From the NCBI GenBank assembly GCA_016287975.1, contig JAEEXV010000381.1, positions 1 to 16,336 of the forward strand: a stretch of DNA of 16,336 bases, read 5' to 3'. The notes beneath the pieces are model-generated. The model did no database searches. It saw only the letters and a list, made by a program, of their open reading frames with translations, and was not told the DNA's origin. The DNA is from Lentisphaeria bacterium (lineage in GTDB: Bacteria > Verrucomicrobiota > Lentisphaeria > Oligosphaerales > Oligosphaeraceae). A program made the translations under genes and the position numbers. Shown piece after piece: positions 1-7,103 of this stretch; position 1 is the first letter of the stretch; each line of letters opens with the position of its first letter.

Positions 1-44
1 GGGCCAGGCCCCAATGAGCCCCGCCGTCGTGTGCCGCCGTATTC

Positions 45-476
45 TCACTCCTGGATCACCGGGCTTTCGATGGCGGCGACATCCGCGGCGGCGATGGCGC
101 GGCCATCGGCGAGATGCAGGGTGCGGCTGTCGGGCGAGATGGCGGCCAACCGCCCAGTGCTCCATTGATAGGCGCCGCCCGCCTTCTTCGCATCTGGCAC
201 AAAGTGGAGCAGTTGCACAGGCGGCTGCTCGGCCAGATGCGCGTGCAGTTGGCGCAGCCGCCCGTCAAGGCATTCCCGCGCTGCCTCGGAGAGTTCCTGG
301 CGCGGCTCGGTTGTCCGCGCCGTCTCCGCGATGACGGCCTCGTACCCAGTCAGGGCGGCGAATGGCGCGAACTGCGCCGCCCGCCGCTCCAGCGGCAATG
401 GCGGATGGCGCGGCGAAGTATGATGCGGCAGCGCCAGCATGTCCCCGTATGGGAAAGCCGATTCCTGGGCGTTCAT
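45..476 (-). CDS. YolD-like protein, partner of the Y-family polymerase
   Basis: This 143-residue protein resembles the YolD-like family (PF08863), small proteins usually encoded next to UvrX/UmuC-type polymerases; their biochemical role is poorly defined. The family signature is visible near the N-terminus: LPHHTSPRHPPLPLE at about residues 16-30, then RAAQFAPFAALTGY at about 32-45. A later KAGGAY-type stretch and a C-terminal ADGRAIAAADVAAIE segment also fit. The start at 476 is chosen because its ATG overlaps the polymerase stop as ATGA, implying translational coupling, and because homologous sequence begins there. The frame stays open further upstream, but that part only shadows the polymerase. 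By context it probably acts in damage tolerance. The family call is from recalled consensus, not a search. Confidence 0.88.
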   Translation of the reverse strand: MNAQESAFPYGDMLALPHHTSPRHPPLPLERRAAQFAPFAALTGYEAVIAETARTTEPRQELSEAARECLDGRLRQLHAHLAEQPPVQLLHFVPDAKKAGGAYQWSTGRLAAISPDSRTLHLADGRAIAAADVAAIESPVIQE

Positions 477-1960
477 GCGCGATGCCCCCCGATCTGGCAG
501 TTGCGCTCGCGCGCGGTCGCGCCCTCCTCCAGATCCATGCCAAGCAGCAGCGCATTGCCGCCCAGCCGTCCGCGGATCGCGAGAATCGCCTCCTGGCGGC
601 GGCGTTCCCGCTCCGCCTCCACCGTCCGCCGACACACCGAGGGCTCCGCGTCAAAGGCGAGTCCCAACTGCACTGGACGCCGCCGATAGACCGCCTCGTC
701 GCAGACCTGCCCCGCCTCCACGTTCACGCGCCGAATCAGCAGTCCAGGCGCCGCCAGCCCGTCGAAAAGCCGCGTGAGCGCGGCGAGGAGCACGCAGCCC
801 GACGCGGTCGGAGCCTCCATCCGCAGGGCGCCATGCGCAGGGCGCGGCGCCAGCCGCCCATAGTGGTCGACCACCAGCGCCTCCACGCCAGGCCGCGCCG
901 CGCCGCCCGCCAGATTCGCGGTGTCATATCCGAGGCAGAGCCCGACCTCCCGCGCCACCAGACGCCGTGCCGTCAGTTCCAGCGCCAGCGCGACCGCCAT
1001 CTCCCGCACAACCAAGCGCCCCTCCGCAAAGGCGTACGGACGCGGCAGCACCTGTCCGATGCTCACGCTCTTGGCGCGCGGACGATACGCCTTGATCGCC
1101 GCCAGCGTACACGGCTCCCATCCCCAGGCGTGGTCGATCAGCAGCTCCGCATTGACGCCGAAGAGCCGATACAGCGATTCCTCATGCGTCAGCGACATCC
1201 GCGCCACATCCCCCATCGTCCGCATCCCGCGCGCCTCCAGACGCGCGGCATACCCCACCCCCACCCGCCAGAAGTCCGTCAGCGGACGATGCCCCCAGAG
1301 CCGCCGCCGATACTCCGCCTCGTCCAGTTCCGCGACGCGCACGCCGTCCGCGTCGGCGGGGCTGTGCTTCGCCACGATGTCCATCGCGACCTTGGCGAGA
1401 TAGAGGTTCGTCCCGATGCCCGCGGTCGCGGTGATGCCAGTCTCGCGCAGCACCGCGCGCACCAGCTCCGCCGTCAACTGGCGCGCCGTCATCCCGTAGA
1501 GCGCCAGATAGCGCGTCGCGTCCACGAACACCTCGTCGACGGAATAGACGTGGATGTCCTCCGCCGCGATGCGCCGCAGGTAGATGCCGTAGATGGCCGC
1601 GCTGACCTCCAGATAGCGCGACATCCGCGGCGTCGCCGTGATGTAGCCCGCCTCCAGCGACGGATCCGACGCCAGCTCCACCGCATTCCACGAGCGGCCG
1701 CGGAAGCGCCGCCCTGGCGCGCGTCGCAGCCGCGCCGCATTGATCTCGCGCATCTTCTCCACCACCTCGAAGAGGCGCGGACGCCCTGGCACCCCCAGCG
1801 CCTTCAGCGGCGGCGACACCGCCAGGCAGATCGTCCGCTCCGTCCGGCTCGCGTCCGCCACCACCAGATTCGTCGCCAGCGGATCCAGCCCGCGGTCGAC
1901 GCACTCCGCCGAGGCGTAGAACGACTTCAGGTCAATTGCAATGTAGCTCCGACTTTCCAT
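473..1960 (-). CDS. Y-family translesion DNA polymerase (UmuC/UvrX/DinB-like)
   Basis: This 495-residue Y-family polymerase would copy past DNA lesions with low fidelity. The first catalytic Asp is D10 in IAIDLKSFYAS, with Y15 at the steric-gate position. The acidic pair D142-E143 lies in VYSVDEVFVD. A helix-hairpin-helix-like stretch (GMRTMGDVARM) and a little-finger region follow. The C-terminus GMDLEEGATARERNCQIGGHR is typical, as I recall it, of the accessory polymerases paired with YolD in gut bacteria. The start at 1960 (MESRSYIAID) is preferred because AGGGG at 1970-1974 lies 9 bases upstream; an ATG at 1969 adds three residues but leaves no spacing. The YolD-like gene follows with an ATGA overlap. 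A promoter is visible at 1987-2014, but I found no convincing LexA box. It is probably an accessory, damage-associated polymerase. Confidence 0.93.
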   Translation of the reverse strand: MESRSYIAIDLKSFYASAECVDRGLDPLATNLVVADASRTERTICLAVSPPLKALGVPGRPRLFEVVEKMREINAARLRRAPGRRFRGRSWNAVELASDPSLEAGYITATPRMSRYLEVSAAIYGIYLRRIAAEDIHVYSVDEVFVDATRYLALYGMTARQLTAELVRAVLRETGITATAGIGTNLYLAKVAMDIVAKHSPADADGVRVAELDEAEYRRRLWGHRPLTDFWRVGVGYAARLEARGMRTMGDVARMSLTHEESLYRLFGVNAELLIDHAWGWEPCTLAAIKAYRPRAKSVSIGQVLPRPYAFAEGRLVVREMAVALALELTARRLVAREVGLCLGYDTANLAGGAARPGVEALVVDHYGRLAPRPAHGALRMEAPTASGCVLLAALTRLFDGLAAPGLLIRRVNVEAGQVCDEAVYRRRPVQLGLAFDAEPSVCRRTVEAERERRRQEAILAIRGRLGGNALLLGMDLEEGATARERNCQIGGHRA

Positions 1961-1969
1961 GCGCGGCAT

Positions 1970-1974
1970 CCCCT
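1970..1974 (-). promoter_or_regulatory. Ribosome binding site deciding the polymerase start
   Basis: On the minus strand this reads AGGGG. It sits 9 bases before the ATG at 1960 and directly against the ATG at 1969, so it favours the shorter polymerase. Confidence 0.5.
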
Positions 1975-1986
1975 GTCATGCCGCTC

Positions 1987-2014
1987 AATGTAATGCCATT
2001 CCCACGATTGTCAA
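1987..2014 (-). promoter_or_regulatory. Sigma70-type promoter of the polymerase-YolD unit
   Basis: On the minus strand a perfect TTGACA (-35, at 2009-2014) is followed by a 16-base spacer and TACATT (-10, at 1987-1992, 4 of 6 consensus positions). The flanking sequence up to about 2060 is AT-rich. Transcription would start near 1980, giving a very short leader before the polymerase start at 1960. Confidence 0.6.
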
Positions 2015-2100
2015 ATAAAAATGGCGAATATTTATTTGTCATTTTATACAGAATGCAGAATTTTATTCGCCACAAATAAAAAAACAAGCGCACCCTCCTT

Positions 2101-2138
2101 GAAAACAAAATGGCCAGCAAGGATAGCCCCTGCTGGCC
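2101..2138 (-). terminator. Rho-independent terminator of the symporter gene
   Basis: Read on the minus strand, GGCCAGCA (2131-2138) pairs perfectly with TGCTGGCC (2112-2119) across an 11-base loop. The hairpin is followed by the T-rich tract ATTTTGTTTTC (2101-2111). It lies about 38 bases beyond the symporter stop and separates that gene from the polymerase unit. Confidence 0.88.
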
Positions 2139-2175
2139 TACACGCAAAGACAAGCCCCCCTCCCGTCGTCTCCGC

Positions 2176-4566
2176 CTACTGCTTCGCCTCTTCCTTGTCC
2201 TTGCGGACCATTCCGTCGTCGGAGAAGTCGTCGTGCTTGGCGGCGAGGCGCTGGAAGAGGCGGCGCAGGTCGCGTGTGCCGCCCCAGGTGAACCAGACGG
2301 TGGAGATGACGGCGACGACAAACGGGACAATCAACTGGGTGATGCCGAAGTGGATGGCCCACCACTTCTCGGGCCAGCCGTAGATGCCGTTCTCGCCGCG
2401 CCCGTAGATGGCGTTCGCGATGATGACGCCGATGAAGAGGATGCCGAAGGACCAGATGAACGACCAGACGAAGACGGCGTAGGCGAGGATGCGGTCGCCC
2501 TTGGTGTAGTTCCCGTCGATGCCGATGATCTTCTTGAAGACCGTATTGAGCGACCACTCGATCTTCTCGACGGGCTTGCCGTCGCTGTAGGCGCCGCGGT
2601 GCAGCAGTTTTTCCAGGTTGAAGGGCTTGCGGCAGGTCAGCAGCGAGACGATCACGTAGAGCGAGACCGAGAGGATGATGGAGAGGAAACTCAGTTCCTG
2701 CGAGTTGATCGGGAACTTCTTGGAGTTCATCTCCCACACGATGATCGGGTTGAACGGACGCGAGACATTGTGCAGGAAGCGGCCGATCGGCTCGACCAGG
2801 TTGTGCCGTTCCAGCCACGGATAGAGCGACTTCGCCCAGGTGTTCTGCATCAGCATGCCCGACACCGCCAGCGAGGAACCGCCGATCAGCGCCGAGAAGG
2901 CCGCCGCGGGCGTGCCGCGACGCCAGTAGAGGCCCAGCACGATGCACGGACCCGCGCCGCCCGTCCAGATGGCGCCGGTGATGCTGAAGAACATCAGGAT
3001 GTAGTCCATCTGCGAGAAGAAGAAGGAGAAGAAGAAGGCGAAGATCGCCACCGCCGCGATGCAGATGCGCAGCAGGTTGATCTGCTGCTTCGCCGAGGAG
3101 AAGGGCTTTCCGCGGATCGGCAGGATGATGTCCTGCACCAGGATGCTGCCCCACGAGTGCAGGTAGGTCGTGTCGGTCGAGATCATCAGGAACAGCATGA
3201 TCGCGCAGAGCGCGCCCGTGATGCCGATCGGCAGGAGGTCGCGCAGCGCCACCGGCACCAGCATCTGCGTGTAGATGGTGCTCATGTAGGTCGCCTTGCC
3301 CTTGTCCACCGTGCCCGCCGCAATCGCCGCCGCCGCGCTGTACTGCTCGCTCGACAGGTGCCCGTCGGTCACCACGAACCGCGCCGACTTCGGGAAGCCA
3401 TCGCGGTGTCTGCGCTTGTCCTCGAGATCCTTCTTCGCGCGTTCCGCCTCCCTCTTCGCGATCTCCACATTCTCCTTTTCGAGGAGCGCCTGCAGATGCG
3501 GGGTGACGGTGCCGTCCTTGACCAGCGCGTCGATGTCCTGCCGCACCACGGCATACTGCTCGCCGACCAGGAACTCGGCCGCGGTCTTCTGCGTCAACTG
3601 GGCGCGGACCTTGTCGGCGTCCTTCTTGAAGTTCACGTGATGCAGGAAGGTGAACGCGGCGACCGCCAGCAGGATGTACATCATCGTGCAGAAGCCGGCG
3701 CGCCAGGTGCCCAGAAGGCCGCCCATCTTCTGCTCGTGGGCGTTCAGGGCCGCCGCCTGGTAGCCCTGGCTGCCGCTCCAGCTCATGCGGTTGAAGACGC
3801 TGGAGAAGATGCCGACGCAGATGTAGAAAAGGTTGAAGTCGCGCAGATAGGTGATGTCATACGGGTTGATCATGCTCTCGCCGTAGTCGCGGTTCTGCAG
3901 GGACGGAATGATCTCGGAGTTCCAGCCCATGCGGTAGATGATGTAGATGACGATGATGGCGTAGAGCGGGTAGGAGACCAGCCCCTGGACGCAGTCGGTG
4001 ACCATGATGGTCACCTGCCCGCCCATGGTGATGATCCAGATCGCGATGCCCAGGAAGAGCAGCATCAGCGCGCCGAAGGTCGGAATGGTCAGGCTGCCCA
4101 GGTGGAGGTAGTGCGGCAGGTCGAGGAAGTAGATGATCGCGCGCGCGCCCACCGCGGGGAAGATCGCGTAGTTCACGATGCCCGAGATGCTCTGCACGAT
4201 CGCCGCGAAGATGCGGAACGAGCGGTTGTAGCGCATCTCCATGAACTGCCCCATCGTCATCGCCTTCGTCTCGCGGAAACGATAGGTGCAGTAGCCTGTC
4301 AGGCTGAACAGCAGCCCCAGCGGCATCGTCAGCGACGACCAGAAACTAAACGCGAAGCCGCTCTTGTAGTACTGCTCCCACGTCGCCACCAGCGAAATCA
4401 GCCCCATCGACGCCTCCGCGCCCGCCACGCACGTCACATACCGTCCCGCGACGCGCCCCGCCGCCAAAAAGTCCGCGACGGTCTTGACATACTTCTGCGA
4501 CTTGAGGCCGATGACAATGACGGTCACCAGCGGAACCACGACGATAAACCAGTCTAGCCAATGCAT
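2176..4566 (-). CDS. Sodium:solute symporter (SSS family)
   Basis: This is an inner-membrane Na+-coupled symporter of about 796 residues; the substrate cannot be told from sequence. Many hydrophobic helices are visible, beginning with residues 5-21 (WFIVVVPLVTVIVIG). The conserved TM8-type segment ISTDTTYLHSWGS is at about 462-474; its Ser/Thr residues match the Na2-site region of SSS transporters. Residues 312-395 form a long, highly charged, probably coiled-coil insert between two membrane helices. The C-terminus is extended, with further hydrophobic segments and a charged tail. The start at 4566 (MHWLDW) is chosen because the first helix follows at once. The frame stays open to 4920, but that extension only translates non-coding tandem repeats. 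No Shine-Dalgarno is evident. The gene appears monocistronic and ends at the terminator at 2101-2138. Confidence 0.93.
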   Translation of the reverse strand: MHWLDWFIVVVPLVTVIVIGLKSQKYVKTVADFLAAGRVAGRYVTCVAGAEASMGLISLVATWEQYYKSGFAFSFWSSLTMPLGLLFSLTGYCTYRFRETKAMTMGQFMEMRYNRSFRIFAAIVQSISGIVNYAIFPAVGARAIIYFLDLPHYLHLGSLTIPTFGALMLLFLGIAIWIITMGGQVTIMVTDCVQGLVSYPLYAIIVIYIIYRMGWNSEIIPSLQNRDYGESMINPYDITYLRDFNLFYICVGIFSSVFNRMSWSGSQGYQAAALNAHEQKMGGLLGTWRAGFCTMMYILLAVAAFTFLHHVNFKKDADKVRAQLTQKTAAEFLVGEQYAVVRQDIDALVKDGTVTPHLQALLEKENVEIAKREAERAKKDLEDKRRHRDGFPKSARFVVTDGHLSSEQYSAAAAIAAGTVDKGKATYMSTIYTQMLVPVALRDLLPIGITGALCAIMLFLMISTDTTYLHSWGSILVQDIILPIRGKPFSSAKQQINLLRICIAAVAIFAFFFSFFFSQMDYILMFFSITGAIWTGGAGPCIVLGLYWRRGTPAAAFSALIGGSSLAVSGMLMQNTWAKSLYPWLERHNLVEPIGRFLHNVSRPFNPIIVWEMNSKKFPINSQELSFLSIILSVSLYVIVSLLTCRKPFNLEKLLHRGAYSDGKPVEKIEWSLNTVFKKIIGIDGNYTKGDRILAYAVFVWSFIWSFGILFIGVIIANAIYGRGENGIYGWPEKWWAIHFGITQLIVPFVVAVISTVWFTWGGTRDLRRLFQRLAAKHDDFSDDGMVRKDKEEAKQ

Positions 4567-4642
4567 GATGTGGAGAACTCGATGAATGGTGAACGGGAAC
4601 AGACGCGCCCGCCAAAACGACGGGCCAAACGGTAATTCAACT

Positions 4643-4670
4643 ACTGTAGCCCGCCACCCCGATTTTGCAA
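4643..4670 (-). promoter_or_regulatory. Possible promoter of the symporter gene
   Basis: On the minus strand TTGCAA (4665-4670), a 16-base spacer and TACAGT (4643-4648) give a weak sigma70-like match, 4 of 6 positions in each box. It would start transcription roughly 70 bases before the symporter ATG. The match is modest and the call rests mostly on position. Confidence 0.3.
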
Positions 4671-4701
4671 GGCACGAACCGATTTTTTCCATCCGCCCGA
4701 C

Positions 4702-4796
4702 CGGGACTTCGGACGGGACGCCGATTGGGACTTCGGACTTCGGACTTTGGACGGGACGCTGGAGTTCGGACTTTGGACGGGACGCCGATTGGGACT
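4702..4796. repeat. Short tandem repeat cluster built on GGACTT(C/T)-like units
   Basis: This non-coding stretch is made of variants of GGACTTC, GGACTTT and GGACGGG. Two perfect 22-base copies begin GGACGGGACGCC, at 4711-4732 and 4775-4796. A 21-base element beginning TTCGGACTTTGG occurs at 4739-4759 and again at 4765-4785. The pattern resembles the short tandemly repeated repetitive sequences found between genes in several environmental bacterial groups. It lies between the symporter promoter region and the transposase remnant. Confidence 0.8.
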
Positions 4797-4798
4797 GA

Positions 4799-5210
4799 GG
4801 CTGCCGGCCACGATGGCCTGCTGCCGGGCCCACGTGCGCCGCAAAATCTTCGACGCGCAGGAGAACCACCCCGGCCTGGCCGCCGAGGCCCTGGCCCTGG
4901 CCCGCCGCCTCTACGGGCACGAGCGCGCCGCGAAGGAGGCCGCGGCGAAAAGGGGCACGGAGACGGCGCTCGTCAAGGAGCGCCGCCGCGTCCGCCGGCT
5001 CTTCGTCGGCGGCTAGGAGGGCGGGAGGAACATGGCCGTCCTGGCCAGTTTCGCCGCCACCTGCAAATGGAACGGCGTCGACTTCGAGAAGTGGCTCGCC
5101 GACATCCCCTCCCCAGGCTCAACACCTGCCCGTCCTCACAGGTGGAGACGCTCCTCCCGCATGACTGGAAGCAGGCACGGGAAGACGCCGCGTCCGCCCA
5201 GGCGAAGTGA
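4799..5210 (+). pseudogene. IS66-family transposase remnant (C-terminal end, frameshifted)
   Basis: This is a decayed fragment of an IS66-type (tnpC) transposase and the only plus-strand coding remnant in the window. The first piece (about 4799-5016) reads CCRAHVRRKIFDAQENHP then EALALARRLYGHERAAKEA, matching the recalled IS66 pattern CWAHARRKF...EALALIxxLYxIE. A stop lies at 5014-5016. The next piece starts at 5032 with MAVLASFAATCKWNGVDFEKWLADI, the conserved C-terminal AAVLYSLVATCKLNGVDP-like block. Near 5110-5120 the frame shifts, and the end reads RLNTCPSSQVETLLPHDWK, equivalent to the terminal LLPWNW motif, stopping at 5208-5210. The region between the first two blocks is largely deleted. 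No full-length element or terminal inverted repeats were found, so it cannot move. The family call is from recalled motifs and should be checked by search. Confidence 0.75.
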
Positions 5211-5377
5211 CCTCCCCGTCCGGCCCGCGCCCGCCCCGGGCGGCGGACGCGGGCATCCCCGCCCGCGAACTGGTGTCAAGGCCCTGGCGCACCGTGGAAC
5301 GGGCCGGGCAGGGCGCCCCCTGTCGTCTGCAGGAATATGAATCCGCTCTGGGGGGGCGCCGCCCGGCCGCGCAGTGT

Positions 5378-5482
5378 GTCGACATAGTCGGCATAGTCAG
5401 TTTTGTCGGCATGGTCGGCATAGTCAGTTTTGTCGGCATGCTCGGCATGGTCGGCATGGGCAGTGTCGGCATGCTCGGCATC
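5378..5482. repeat. 9-bp minisatellite (GTCGGCATG-like units)
   Basis: Tandem units of GTCGGCATG, GTCGGCATA, CTCGGCATG and GTCAGTTTT are arranged in 9-base steps. They include a perfect 27-base duplication (5387-5413 and 5414-5440), built as GTCGGCATA-GTCAGTTTT-GTCGGCATG. About a dozen units are present. One unit is three bases short (GGCAGT), which breaks the register after 5458. Because the period is divisible by three, the array translates into low-complexity peptides in every frame, but none belongs to a credible gene. Confidence 0.85.
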
Positions 5483-5491
5483 AGCCGACAC
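5463..5491. repeat. Inverted repeat at the edge of the minisatellite
   Basis: GTGTCGGC (5463-5470) and GCCGACAC (5484-5491) form a perfect 8-bp stem with a 13-base loop. It lies about 60 bases beyond the last AT-rich gene. No T tract follows on the minus strand, so it is at best a weak or factor-dependent stop for the RHS operon. Confidence 0.45.
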
Positions 5492-5549
5492 CAGAATGCG
5501 TGGGCTGTGCGGTCGCGAACGAATCCGAAAACGTTCCAGTTATCAAATA

Positions 5550-5957
5550 TTACTTATGTTCTGATTCCAAGAAAAATCGGTGGACAACCTTCTCTCCTTC
5601 TTTGATTTCTATTTCATTCCTTTTTAACGGTAGCCAAGTAATCGTCTCCATGGACATAATCGTGGGGTCGGTATAATAATCAATTTGGAGCGATTTTTGA
5701 AATCCCAACCAAGGATTATAATAAATCTTGCGAAATTTTATTTGATGGTCGTTAAGAACTGGATTTTCTTTAGATAAATGTCTCGAAATCTTTCTTCTTG
5801 TATTTTCGATTATCGCAAGGTTGCCTTTTGCAATCATCGGTGAAATGTATTCTGCTAAGACTACCCGAATCGAGAAATCAATTATTAGCACACTAACAAC
5901 AAGAAAGAAGCACAATGTTAATAATTTGTTTTTTTTCATGAGCGTCAATGATTCCAT
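5550..5957 (-). CDS. Small membrane-anchored protein of unknown function
   Basis: I do not recognise this protein of up to 135 residues. A single hydrophobic segment near the N-terminus (TLCFFLVVSVLIIDFSI), preceded by MKKNK, looks like a signal anchor or uncleaved signal peptide with the rest outside the cytoplasm. The remainder is basic and hydrophilic. Two starts are possible. The ATG at 5957 overlaps the upstream stop by 13 bases. The ATG at 5939 (MKKNKLL) gives a classic charged-then-hydrophobic N-terminus and may be the real one. It is the last gene of the AT-rich block after the RHS tip. Position and composition suggest part of the same acquired cassette, perhaps an envelope-located immunity protein, but that is inference only. 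Confidence 0.6.
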   Translation of the reverse strand: MESLTLMKKNKLLTLCFFLVVSVLIIDFSIRVVLAEYISPMIAKGNLAIIENTRRKISRHLSKENPVLNDHQIKFRKIYYNPWLGFQKSLQIDYYTDPTIMSMETITWLPLKRNEIEIKEGEKVVHRFFLESEHK

Positions 5958-6322
5958 TTTGCTGGAGAAACTTTTTTACACTCGCAACTATCCAATGATT
6001 TTCCTGTATAATCTACCAATACTATCACCGATTCTGGAGTCGGGTTGAGTTGATATTGCCTGGCTTTTTGACAATTCTGGATGCCATGCTTTTGGGCAAT
6101 ATAGAACTCAAAAATACTGCAGTCAATGTCAGCAAACAGAGCACACAGATCCCAATCCTGGCAGGTGTCAAAACGATGGGAAAAGTCAAGCCAAACAGCC
6201 ATCAGGCATTGCCTGTAGGTTGCGACTTCAACAGTTATATCCTTCGGAGAAGACATTTTTCTTCGCAAGCATTTTGAGAGATGGTAGAGACCATCACTCC
6301 ACGTTGGTATGTTTTTTCCCAT
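5945..6322 (-). CDS. Hypothetical protein in the RHS tip cassette
   Basis: This 125-residue protein has no family I recognise. It looks soluble and Cys-rich, with Cys in YRQCLM, DTCQDWDLC, DIDCS, QNCQ and the C-terminal SCECKK, and it has aromatic and acidic stretches such as FADIDCSIFEFY. The start at 6322 overlaps the preceding gene by 29 bases. An alternative ATG at 6256 (MSSPKDITVEV) would leave a 37-base gap and remove 22 residues. Neither start has a clear ribosome binding site. It shares AT-rich composition and direction with its neighbours. A second immunity gene or cassette passenger is plausible but unproven. Confidence 0.55.
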   Translation of the reverse strand: MGKNIPTWSDGLYHLSKCLRRKMSSPKDITVEVATYRQCLMAVWLDFSHRFDTCQDWDLCALFADIDCSIFEFYIAQKHGIQNCQKARQYQLNPTPESVIVLVDYTGKSLDSCECKKVSPAKWNH

Positions 6323-7097
6323 CGACTCGATTGTCTATTCGTTCAAAGAGCACGTCCCAGTAATGACGGAAGCGGTCGTCATTGCGGACATCCATCTCAC
6401 GCATAATCACTTCCCTCGCTTCCTGTTGAAAGTCTACCTCTGCGGACAGGCGCTCCAATAGCTTGGACGGGGTTTCACTCCACCACTCGGGGGACAAAGA
6501 CATCTTTTCATGTATGTCCTTTTCTGATAAAAATAACTTGAATAAAGTAAAAAACCAGGCAGCGGAAACATAGGTCAGCGGCTGACGCAGTTTGTTTTCA
6601 AGAACAGCATCACCTCCATAGCCAAAATACACTCGCTCATTCATATAAAAAAATAAAGCGTCTACAGAAGATATGTGAATTGCAATTGGATAACCATGTT
6701 TTTCCAGAGTTTTATAATCTATTGTATAATTCTCAAGAAAAGTAGACAACTTCAACAAAAGGATGTCCTTTACACTTTGAAGCATCCCATCCGCCATGGC
6801 TTCCTGATGAAAGAAATTGAGCCACTCGATCAAATCCGAATAAAGTTCTCCCGCTTCCCCGTGTTCATTCTTGGATTCCATTTCTGCACGCTGCAAAAGG
6901 ACCGGGATGAAATAGGCGCATTCCTCATACGTCCCGGCAGGTATAAAGGCTTGGAAAATACAGATAAAATCTGTTATTGTCAAATCCTTGTCGTCTTTGA
7001 TGATAATGGAATGCAATTCCTCAAATGAAAAGTCATCGTCAGGATTGCTGAATCCCTGTGGGCGTGGATAGGAAACTGGAAGAGAAATTATTGCCAT
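6294..7097 (-). CDS. Hypothetical protein, candidate immunity protein for the RHS tip
   Basis: This 267-residue protein has no recognisable motif. It is acidic, appears mostly helical and soluble, has no signal peptide, and contains aromatic-rich segments (AWFFTLFKLFL, DLIEWLNFFHQEA). It starts 6 bases after the RHS stop codon, the usual place for the immunity gene of a polymorphic toxin, and it shares the low G+C of the RHS tip rather than that of the RHS core. No Shine-Dalgarno is evident at the ATG at 7097, so translation may depend on re-initiation after the RHS gene. The immunity role follows from position and composition. I do not recognise it as SUKH, Imm or another named immunity family. 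Confidence 0.75.
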   Translation of the reverse strand: MAIISLPVSYPRPQGFSNPDDDFSFEELHSIIIKDDKDLTITDFICIFQAFIPAGTYEECAYFIPVLLQRAEMESKNEHGEAGELYSDLIEWLNFFHQEAMADGMLQSVKDILLLKLSTFLENYTIDYKTLEKHGYPIAIHISSVDALFFYMNERVYFGYGGDAVLENKLRQPLTYVSAAWFFTLFKLFLSEKDIHEKMSLSPEWWSETPSKLLERLSAEVDFQQEAREVIMREMDVRNDDRFRHYWDVLFERIDNRVDGKKHTNVE

Positions 7098-7103
7098 CTT
7101 GAT

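Larger units (their letters stand above)
5211..5549. other. Non-coding spacer with an inverted repeat and a minisatellite
   Basis: I see no gene here. The left part is G+C-rich and carries an inverted repeat, GGCGCCCCC at 5312-5320 and GGGGGCGCC at 5352-5360, with a 31-base loop and no T tract. The centre is a 9-bp tandem repeat (5378-5482). From about 5500 the composition turns AT-rich towards the end of the RHS operon. No clear terminator for that operon was found. Confidence 0.6.

Noticed and set aside
362..1993. Long plus-strand open frame opposite the polymerase (543 codons)
   Set aside because: Arg/Pro/His-rich antisense shadow of a well-supported Y-family polymerase, caused by high G+C.
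1970..2060. LexA/SOS box upstream of the polymerase
   Set aside because: The AT-rich stretch contains CTGTATAAAAT-like sequence but no palindromic CTG-N10-CAG or GAAC-N4-GTTC match.
2110..4557. Long plus-strand open frame opposite the symporter (815 codons)
   Set aside because: It is the antisense shadow of a clear SSS transporter. Its translation is a low-complexity Asp/Arg/Glu/Val mixture with no domain.
4567..4920. N-terminal extension of the symporter by about 118 residues
   Set aside because: It translates the tandem repeats and part of the IS66 remnant. The first transmembrane helix begins right after the ATG at 4566.
5378..5482. Possible CRISPR array
   Set aside because: The repeats are directly tandem with no unique spacers, the unit is 9 bases, and no cas genes are present.
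5119..5491. Minus-strand frames giving MPTMPT- or ADHADK-type repeat proteins
   Set aside because: They exist only because the 9-bp repeat has no stop in any frame. There is no ribosome binding site, and the flanking sequence is not protein-like.
6280..6295. Hairpin GATGGT...ACCATC as a terminator
   Set aside because: It lies in the overlap of two coding frames and has no T tract on the minus strand.
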